NCBI RefSeq assembly: GCF_042658685.1
Contig: NZ_JBHSQY010000002.1
Origin: Macrococcoides bohemicum
GTDB taxonomy: Bacteria; Bacillota; Bacilli; Staphylococcales; Staphylococcaceae
Strand: one strand, 5' to 3'
Length of the DNA: 64,000 nt
The notes below the pieces were generated by a model. The model worked only from the letters and a program-made list of their open reading frames with translations, did no database searches and had not been told where the DNA came from. The position numbers and the translations under genes were made by a program. Positions within the stretch are counted from its first letter, which is position 1. Each line of letters begins with the position of its first letter. This document shows, piece by piece, positions 58,453-64,000 of the stretch.

Positions 58453-59343
58453 ATGAAAATTGATGATTACAGATTACTCGTTGCGCTTGCTGATGAAGAG
58501 ACGTTACGTAAAGCAGCAGACACATTATATATATCACAGCCTGCAGTGAGTCAGCGTCTTAAATCTATTGAAACAGAGTGGGGTACTGAAATCTTTATAC
58601 GTACGAAAAAGAAATTAATCGTTACAACAAATGGAGAAATGATTATTCAGCATGCCAGAAAGATGTTAAAAGAAGAAACGAACTTAAAAGAGATGATTCA
58701 TTCATCAGATGGTGTGGTCAACGGTAAACTTTCAATAGGTGTATCTTCTTTAATTGGTCATACTATTTTACCGATAGTTCTAGGAAGATTTGTAGAACGT
58801 TATCCGAATGTAAAAATACAGCTGCAAGTAGGTTCATCTGCACGCATTACAAACAATCGACATGACTTTCATGTGTCAGTAATACGTGGGAGCAAGATTA
58901 TGAATTTACATAACGAGTTATTAATGAGTGAGAAGCATTACTTTATCTATCCAAAAAGTAAGGCACACGAACTTGATCAGTTGCCGATGATTGAATTTCA
59001 GGCAGATCCAATTTACCTAAAGGAAATTGAACATTGGTATACCGAGCAGTTTAATAAGGAATATGCACCACAAATAAAGACCGATCAAATTTCCACTTGT
59101 AAATCATTGTTATTAAATGGTGTTGGTATGACCGTGTTGCCGGAAATCGTAATGAAAGATATTGACAATGACTTATTTGAAATCCAGTTGTTAGAAGTTG
59201 CTAACAACCCATTACTGCGTGAAACTTATCTTTGTTATGAAACGGATATGTTAAGTTTACCGCAAGTGAGTGCCTACATAGAATTGATGAAAGAAGTAAC
59301 TGCTGAATATCTTGATATAAAGAAATATGTGCCTATTATATAG
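58453..59343 (+). CDS. LysR-family transcriptional regulator
   Basis: 296 aa from ATG 58453 (TGAGGA upstream). HTH: EETLRKAADTLYISQPAVSQRLKSIETEWGTEIFIRTKK (read in parts, residues about 17-55), then a periplasmic-binding-like effector domain (about 90-290) with GVSSLIGHTILPIVLGRF and GVGMTVLPEIVMKD. The pattern resembles the CidR/CpsY branch, but target genes are unknown: no divergent partner lies next to it, unusual for LysR. Confidence 0.9.
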   Translation: MKIDDYRLLVALADEETLRKAADTLYISQPAVSQRLKSIETEWGTEIFIRTKKKLIVTTNGEMIIQHARKMLKEETNLKEMIHSSDGVVNGKLSIGVSSLIGHTILPIVLGRFVERYPNVKIQLQVGSSARITNNRHDFHVSVIRGSKIMNLHNELLMSEKHYFIYPKSKAHELDQLPMIEFQADPIYLKEIEHWYTEQFNKEYAPQIKTDQISTCKSLLLNGVGMTVLPEIVMKDIDNDLFEIQLLEVANNPLLRETYLCYETDMLSLPQVSAYIELMKEVTAEYLDIKKYVPII

Positions 59344-59373
59344 TGCGAATGCGATGTGTATTCGTACTTTTTT
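59342..59373 (+). terminator. Intrinsic terminator after lysR
   Basis: AGTGCGAAT/ATTCGTACT arms (one G-T pair), 9-nt loop, six T. It starts within the stop codon. Confidence 0.85.
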
Positions 59374-59416
59374 CTGTGTAAATTTGGTATATTAGTCTAG
59401 AAGAGAGGGAGTAAAT

Positions 59417-60073
59417 ATGGATGTAAATCAAATATTCAGCAAAATTGAAGAACAGACTGAGTTTGTAAAGATGGCAGAAGAATTTCAATATTTCTTTAAA
59501 GAATATGAAATGGGACTTCTGGAATTGACAAGTGATATTGAAATTATTAATCTTGAATGGCAGGCACGACATGGCTATTCACCATTTGAACATGTCAAAT
59601 CACGTATTAAAGCACCACTTTCTTTACGCGAAAAATTAAAGCGTAAAGGCATTCCTATCACACTAGATGATATTAGATCAAATATATTCGATATTATTGG
59701 TGTACGCATTGTAACGACATTTGAAGAGGATGTTTATAAAATATGCGAGCTTCTCAGTGGACGAAGTGACTTAAGGATCGTACGTGTAAAAGATTACATC
59801 AAAAATCCAAAACCAAGTGGCTATAAAAGTTTACATCTTATTGTTGAGACTGAACTTGTACTGTCAGAAGGTGTGAAGTGGATACCTGCTGAAATTCAAA
59901 TCAGAACACTAGCAATGGACTTTTTCGCATCAACTGAACATAAATTACAGTACAAATATAATACGAAACAACTAAGTGATGAAATCCGAAAAGAACTAAG
60001 AGAAGTTGCTGATGCATCAGCTGAACTTGATCGTAAGATGACTGAGGTACGTAATACAATTCTACTAGGGTAG
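59417..60073 (+). CDS. Small alarmone synthetase (RelA/SpoT domain only)
   Basis: 218 aa. Makes (p)ppGpp from ATP and GDP/GTP. Only a synthetase domain is present, no HD hydrolase, TGS or ACT. Motifs: YSPFEHVKSRIKAPLSLREKL, ITLDDIRSNIFDIIGVRIV, the G-loop region NPKPSGYKSLHLIVE, and PAEIQIRTLAMDFFASTEHKL with the catalytic Glu. The sequence looks closer to RelP/YwaC than to RelQ, judged by eye. GAGAGGGAG precedes the ATG. A PP2C-like gene follows after 8 nt, so they are one operon. Such enzymes are often induced by cell-wall stress. Confidence 0.92.
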   Translation: MDVNQIFSKIEEQTEFVKMAEEFQYFFKEYEMGLLELTSDIEIINLEWQARHGYSPFEHVKSRIKAPLSLREKLKRKGIPITLDDIRSNIFDIIGVRIVTTFEEDVYKICELLSGRSDLRIVRVKDYIKNPKPSGYKSLHLIVETELVLSEGVKWIPAEIQIRTLAMDFFASTEHKLQYKYNTKQLSDEIRKELREVADASAELDRKMTEVRNTILLG

Positions 60074-60081
60074 GTGTAAAT

Positions 60082-60897
60082 ATGATAACGTCAGTACTGG
60101 CACAAGGTGTTGGAATAATGAATGAGGATGCTGTTGTTATGAATGAAGCGGCAAATATTTATGGGGTAATTGACGGCGTTACAAGTTTGAAAGGTATTTT
60201 GATTGATAATATCACACCTGGAAAACGTGCTGCGGATGCTGTTAAAGCTTCATTCGAACAAGTTGATAACAGCATTACTTTAAATAATGCAACTGAACTT
60301 GCAAATGCCAGCATTCAAACGGAGATGGAAGCATTGAATATCGCTATCAATCATCCAAAAGATAGATTCCAGTGTTGCCACGCAGTTGTAAAGCTTCATG
60401 ACAATATAGCCGACTATACGAGTTCAGCTGACTGTGTTATCTACACGATTACAAAAGATAATAAAGTAAATCAAATCGTGCCTGATTATAGTAAGAAGAA
60501 TGAAAGTGATCGCGTAAGGTACTGGCAGGATAAATATCCTGGTGTGTACGAATCAGATATATTACCTGAAGAAATGATTGAAGCCATTGATAATGCGAAA
60601 AGTACAGCAAATATTCCCGGGGGATATTCGGTAATGAATGGTGATGTAAATTTCAATCAGTCATATAATCGTGGACAATTTGATATAACAAATTTATCAC
60701 ATATCCTGATGACAACAGATGGGTTCTTTGATATAGAAAGACTAGGCTTTGAGAAATTCGTTCAGAAATTTATTCATGATGGATTAGACGCTATGCTCGA
60801 TTATATGATCACGAAAGAATTAGAAGATATCGAGAAAATTCATTATCCACGAGTGAAATTGCATGATGATAAAGCAGCAGTATTAATCACATTTTAA
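60082..60897 (+). CDS. PP2C-like serine/threonine phosphatase-family protein
   Basis: 271 aa. PP2C metal-binding motifs in reduced form: NEDAVV (about residues 14-19), YGVIDGVTS (D-G, about 30-38), DYTSSADCVIYTI, LMTTDGFFD (D-G, about 212-220) and HDDKAAVLITF at the end. It has no membrane segment or sensor domain. It may dephosphorylate a protein or a small molecule. The operon with an alarmone synthetase is suggestive of a stress role, but nothing in the sequence proves a link. The ribosome site is weak (GTAGGTG). Confidence 0.78.
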   Translation: MITSVLAQGVGIMNEDAVVMNEAANIYGVIDGVTSLKGILIDNITPGKRAADAVKASFEQVDNSITLNNATELANASIQTEMEALNIAINHPKDRFQCCHAVVKLHDNIADYTSSADCVIYTITKDNKVNQIVPDYSKKNESDRVRYWQDKYPGVYESDILPEEMIEAIDNAKSTANIPGGYSVMNGDVNFNQSYNRGQFDITNLSHILMTTDGFFDIERLGFEKFVQKFIHDGLDAMLDYMITKELEDIEKIHYPRVKLHDDKAAVLITF

Positions 60898-60983
60898 ATA
60901 AACGTGACTATACAAATTATATTATTGCTTTATAATATAACAGTATTGCAAGAAGTTATAATAAATAGAAAGTAAGTGTATAT

Positions 60984-62186
60984 ATGTTTAAAAATTTATT
61001 AAGTATAAAAAATTATGTCTTATTTCTTATTAATATGACATTACTCGGTATGGCATTGGCAATTACGGTGCCATTCTTTGTGCTTTATGCAACACAGGAA
61101 CTTGGTATGACACGTGGTCTATACGGTGTTATGATGGCGTTATTTGCACTTGCTGGATTTGCTGTAAATACGATTGTTGCCAGATTTTCTGACAGAGCAG
61201 GATTTAGCAGAAAGTATATGATTATGTTCAGTTTAGCAATGGCATCAGTTGCATTTAGTATGTATTACCTAGTTTCTAATCCATACCTCTTTATTGCATT
61301 ATATGTATTCTTTGGTGGTATGTCCGCACCTGCGATGCCTCAAATGTATGCATCTGCAAGAGAAAGTATCAATGCATCTGCTTCAAGTAAAAATGCAGTA
61401 TTTGCAAACACCGTATTGCGTTCAATGTTTAGTTTTGGATTTCTGTTTGGACCATTAGTTGGTACAGTCTTACTTAAACAGTTTGGTTTTGGGGGCATTT
61501 TTGGAGGAACTGTAATCATCTACTGGATTGTATTGATTACTTTCTTAATCTTCTTCCACGAAGTAAAGCCTGAGAAAGTTGTCTACAGTTCTAATAGAAT
61601 TGAGCCTGTTGCTCCAAATTTAGCAAAAGATATGTACTTATTGATTCCGTTTCTAGCATTTGTATTCTTACATGTTGGGCAATGGATGTATACTTTGAAT
61701 ATGCCGCTTTTTGTAACAGAATTTATAAAAGAAGATGAAGCCAATGTAGGATATCTCGCGAGTTTATGTGCAGGACTTGAAGTACCGTTTATGATTATAC
61801 TTGGCGTACTTGCAAGTAGATTTCAGACAAGGACATTATTGATGATTGGTGCAGTTTCTGGTGGTGCCTATTACTTCTCGATCGGAGTATTTGATAATGT
61901 AACAGCAATGTTAATCGGCCAGGTATTGCTTGCGTTCTTCCTGGCGATATTACTTGGATTAGGAATTAGCTATTTTCAGGATATTCTACCTGACTTCCCG
62001 GGTTATGCATCTACATTGTTCTCAAACGCGATGATCGTCGGGCAATTAGTTGGTAATCTTTTAGGCGGCGTTATGAGTGGTATTGTTGGATTAGGTAACG
62101 TTTTCTTTGTATCAGCATCATTCATGTTGCTTGCATTTATTTTATTAATATTCACTAAACCTGTAAAAATGGAGGATTTAGGATGA
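60984..62186 (+). CDS. SetA-like sugar efflux MFS transporter
   Basis: 400 aa, 12 hydrophobic segments. The SET-family pattern is visible in PFFVLYATQELGMTRGLYGVMMALFALAGF (read in parts), ARFSDRAGFSRKYMI (motif A variant) and FGGMSAPAMPQMYASARE. Relatives export sugars or sugar-like toxic compounds with protons. The true substrate is unknown. AGAAAG precedes ATG 60984. Overlaps the next gene by 4 nt (ATGA), so both are cotranslated. Confidence 0.85.
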   Translation: MFKNLLSIKNYVLFLINMTLLGMALAITVPFFVLYATQELGMTRGLYGVMMALFALAGFAVNTIVARFSDRAGFSRKYMIMFSLAMASVAFSMYYLVSNPYLFIALYVFFGGMSAPAMPQMYASARESINASASSKNAVFANTVLRSMFSFGFLFGPLVGTVLLKQFGFGGIFGGTVIIYWIVLITFLIFFHEVKPEKVVYSSNRIEPVAPNLAKDMYLLIPFLAFVFLHVGQWMYTLNMPLFVTEFIKEDEANVGYLASLCAGLEVPFMIILGVLASRFQTRTLLMIGAVSGGAYYFSIGVFDNVTAMLIGQVLLAFFLAILLGLGISYFQDILPDFPGYASTLFSNAMIVGQLVGNLLGGVMSGIVGLGNVFFVSASFMLLAFILLIFTKPVKMEDLG

Positions 62187-62665
62187 CATTCATACTATGG
62201 ACATTAGTTATATTAGCTTTTTTATCAGCATTCGTAGCATTAGTGATGCCAATGATACCTGGTATATTGATGATGTGGGTTGGCTTTTTTATCTATCATT
62301 TTGCGATTAACAATAATGAACTATCATGGTTCTTCTGGATAGCGATGGCAACACTTACGATTATTATTTTACTAAGTGATTATGTATTAGGAAGTCGCTT
62401 TGTTAAGAAGTTTGGCGGAAGTAAAGCAGGGGAGCTTACGGCAGCAATCGGTATTATACTCGGTAGCTTCTTCTTCCCGCCATTTGGTATTATCATTCTA
62501 CCGTTTGTTGCAGTATTCATTGTAGAACTACTGATTCAGCAAGATTTTAAACGTGCAATGGATGCGAGTATCGGATCGTTATTAGGCTTCCTTACAAGCA
62601 CGGTGGCCAAGTTTATCATTTTAATTATTATGGTTATATGGTTTATATTTGATATCATCATTTAA
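62183..62665 (+). CDS. DUF456-family membrane protein
   Basis: 160 aa, about four to five hydrophobic segments. DUF456 features: VMPMIPGILMMWVGFFIYHF (P-x-x-P-G in TM1-2), SDYVLGSRFVKKFGGSKAG (D-Y-x-x-G-x-x-x-x-K-K-x-G), then GIILGSFFFPPFGIIILPFVAVFIVELL. Function unknown; widespread in bacteria. Translationally coupled to the exporter upstream. Confidence 0.9.
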   Translation: MTFILWTLVILAFLSAFVALVMPMIPGILMMWVGFFIYHFAINNNELSWFFWIAMATLTIIILLSDYVLGSRFVKKFGGSKAGELTAAIGIILGSFFFPPFGIIILPFVAVFIVELLIQQDFKRAMDASIGSLLGFLTSTVAKFIILIIMVIWFIFDIII

Positions 62666-62667
62666 AA

Positions 62668-62704
62668 AAATCATCCCAAAGCATAAACTTTGGGATGATT
62701 TCTT
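62668..62704. terminator. Bidirectional terminator between DUF456 and PadR-pair genes
   Basis: Perfect 14-bp arms AAATCATCCCAAAG/CTTTGGGATGATTT, 6-nt loop, A/T-runs on both sides. Confidence 0.92.
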
Positions 62705-63408
62705 TATCTTATAAAGGCAATTTCCTTATCATTTCGTGAAGCATTAAATAATAGCTTATAGAGTAAGTAAAACGCTACGCCAATGCCGACATTAACATAC
62801 CAGGGGATATGAACAACTGGGCCGATGTGTACTAAATCTGGTAAGAACATCGAAACGAGGAATGGAATAACCATCACAATCCATAATACAAAAAATATTG
62901 TAATTTTTTGTCCTCTTGTTTCATCATCTTTAAAAGCGCTAAGTTGTAAATATTTGAAGATACCAAAAATGATTGCACCGATAACAAGTGAAGTTATAAG
63001 ATTAGCAGTTAATTCACTACCGAGATAAATCGCATTGTCTCTGTGTAACAGATTTACGATGATAAAATCAGCAATACCTGAAATACCTCTAAATATTGCA
63101 AATAGTAGAAATAACATTGAAGCACCAAATATCCACATATTACGCTTCGATTCTTTAGGAATCTCAGCAACTAAATCTTTAGCAAATTGTTCTGGATCAT
63201 TGCCGAAGAATTCCTCAGTCGTAACATCGTGCATCTGTGCTTCTAGTAAGTGATCTAATAAATCCATTAAAGTCACTTCTGTAACGCGCTCTGAAATTGA
63301 TAAATCACAGCGTAAATACATCAATACTTGTTCGTAAACTTTTAAATTTTCTGGTGTCAGTTCTTCACGTTTTAAATTGTTTTGTTCGATAATATCTTTT
63401 GTTTTCAT
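62704..63408 (-). CDS. Membrane protein paired with a PadR regulator (HAAS/DUF1129-like)
   Basis: 234 aa from ATG 63408 (AAGGAGTG upstream, inside the end of the padR gene). N-terminal cytoplasmic helical part (residues about 1-85) with LDHLLEAQMHDVTTEEFFGNDPEQFAKDLV, the HAAS-type motif found in PadR partners. Then about five hydrophobic segments (93-115, 122-140, 150-165, 172-190, 205-225). Such pairs control envelope functions, but no defined role is known. Coupled to padR. Confidence 0.75.
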   Translation of the reverse strand: MKTKDIIEQNNLKREELTPENLKVYEQVLMYLRCDLSISERVTEVTLMDLLDHLLEAQMHDVTTEEFFGNDPEQFAKDLVAEIPKESKRNMWIFGASMLFLLFAIFRGISGIADFIIVNLLHRDNAIYLGSELTANLITSLVIGAIIFGIFKYLQLSAFKDDETRGQKITIFFVLWIVMVIPFLVSMFLPDLVHIGPVVHIPWYVNVGIGVAFYLLYKLLFNASRNDKEIAFIR

Positions 63409-63413
63409 GACAT

Positions 63414-63737
63414 TCACTCCTTATTAATCAAATGAGATATTGGTCCGACAATTGCATTCCATTCTTCGACCATGTTCTCGAGTTCTTCTTCACCCTCAGG
63501 CGTAATAAAGTAATATTTTCGTTTCGGTCCGACATCACTTGCCCGCATTTCACTGGTAATCAAATTTTTCTTTTGTAAACGAAGAAGAACTGGATAGATT
63601 GTCCCTTCGCTGATGTTACCAAGTCCGGAATCGAGTAACTTCTGTGAGAGTTCATAACCATAGACTTCTTTTTCTTTAATGATTGAAAGGACGCATGCAT
63701 CGAGTAATCCTTTCAATAACTGAGTGCGCATACTCAA
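63414..63737 (-). CDS. PadR-family transcriptional regulator
   Basis: 107 aa if TTG 63737 is the start (GAGGTG six nt upstream); ATG 63731 two codons later is the alternative. Winged helix: LLKGLLDACVLSIIKEKEVYGYELSQKLLDSGLGNISEGTIYPVLLRLQKKNLI (read in parts) and RKYYFITPEGEEEL, the PadR signature. The C-terminal helix is short (PadR-s2 type). It is translated with the membrane-protein gene that follows. An inverted repeat next to its promoter suggests autorepression. Confidence 0.92.
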   Translation of the reverse strand: MSMRTQLLKGLLDACVLSIIKEKEVYGYELSQKLLDSGLGNISEGTIYPVLLRLQKKNLITSEMRASDVGPKRKYYFITPEGEEELENMVEEWNAIVGPISHLINKE

Positions 63738-63781
63738 AAGTTTCACCTCTATTTTGTAATACAAGATAGCTATTCTTTTAA

Positions 63782-63843
63782 AAGCTACTTTGTATTACCA
63801 AGTAGCTTATTTATAATATATAACTTCTCGTTTTGGATGTCAA
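63782..63843 (-). promoter_or_regulatory. padR promoter and likely operator
   Basis: On the minus strand TTGACA (63838-63843), 17 bp, TATATT (63815-63820). Immediately downstream a perfect inverted repeat AAGCTACTT (63782-63790) / AAGTAGCTT (63800-63808) with a 9-bp spacer. A related half-site TACAAGATAGCT lies at 63761-63772. Confidence 0.75.
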
Positions 63844-63862
63844 ATATTGTTTTAAATAATTT

Positions 63863-63895
63863 GAGTGGGCTGAATTTATGGTATTCAGCCCACTC
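63863..63895. terminator. Hairpin upstream of padR, downstream of the last gene
   Basis: Perfect 13-bp arms GAGTGGGCTGAAT/ATTCAGCCCACTC, 7-nt loop. No long T-run on the minus strand. Probably ends transcription of the gene at 63912. Confidence 0.7.
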
Positions 63896-63911
63896 ACATC
63901 AATTCATTTAA

Positions 63912-64000
63912 CTATTTTCTTTTTCCCATCTTCGCATTACGATTTGCTTTTCCTTGTTGGGTCATCTTCTTCCATTTGTTACGTTCAGCGCTCATCTTTG
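63912..64000 (-). CDS. Small basic protein, possibly incomplete at the window edge
   Basis: An open frame ends at 63912 and includes MSAERNKWKKMTQQGKANRN (ATG 63995) then AKMGKRK. Very basic, no membrane segment. The ATG at 63995 could be the start of a 27-aa protein, or the frame may continue beyond base 64000; the ribosome-site region is outside the window. No family recognised. Confidence 0.4.
   Translation of the reverse strand, partial: KMSAERNKWKKMTQQGKANRNAKMGKRK

Noticed and set aside
1..64000. tRNA or rRNA genes, prophage, integrated plasmid
   Set aside because: No cloverleaf genes, rRNA segments, integrase, transposase, structural phage genes or conjugation genes were seen on either strand.

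Overview
The window is low-GC Firmicute chromosome from the family Staphylococcaceae. Gene content (Mqo, a NorB-type efflux pump, AldA, the gnt cluster, Pit, MetNIQ behind an S-box, staphylococcal-type NlpC/P60 and glucosaminidase wall enzymes) and frequent TTG starts fit a Macrococcus or a close relative better than S. aureus itself; the genus is inference. No rRNA, tRNA, insertion sequence, prophage or CRISPR array was found. Most genes lie on the + strand in short operons closed by clear intrinsic terminators.

Layout. 1-5.6 kb: the end of a RecQ-type helicase, a lipoprotein, very small ORFs, a GNAT enzyme and the first part of a DUF805 membrane-protein family (intact at 4270, 4818, 8893 and 9456; decayed pieces at 2930 and probably 4083). 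5.6-8.8 kb: a GntR/UTRA repressor divergent from a 6-phospho-beta-glucosidase, with a palindromic operator exactly between -35 and -10, then a HAD phosphatase. 10-17 kb: QueD-like protein, NorB, Mqo, a BASS transporter, an adh remnant that keeps a Rex-like site, and a NERD/zinc-ribbon/HTH protein. 17.6-23.8 kb: secreted CAP protein, AldA, two secreted NlpC/P60 proteins each with a WalR-type box, and a small XRE regulator module with two paralogous membrane proteins, one broken by an amber codon. 24-32 kb: GNAT, Ogt, YjdM-like, DUF418, a SecB-like protein, an LmrB-like pump with a leader hairpin, a YkvI permease and an esterase. 32-39 kb: phosphate uptake (DUF47 + Pit) behind PhoP-like boxes, then gntRKP with two cre sites and a GntR operator. 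39-47 kb: Bax-inhibitor-like protein, YebC, SDR, a YtrA-type regulator with an ABC transporter, and a PLD-family protein. 47-50 kb: SAM riboswitch and metNIQ. 50-57.5 kb: glucosaminidase, TetR/EmrA/EmrB efflux locus, DUF402, SDR, and a T-box-controlled TrpRS. 57.7-64 kb: TatD, LysR, small alarmone synthetase with a PP2C-like protein, SetA-like exporter, DUF456, and a PadR pair.

The most unusual signal is intergenic. Hairpins built on a CCGATA-like or CCGGAT core start about 10-16 nt after stop codons at six places. Four of these are arrays with a repeat period of 61 or 62 bp, although the hairpin sequences fall into three families and the linkers differ. The single copies look like terminators; the arrays have no explanation I can name. 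A separate 119-bp structured unit is duplicated at 27063-27309.

All family assignments are made by reading translated sequence and remembering family motifs. No database search was run.
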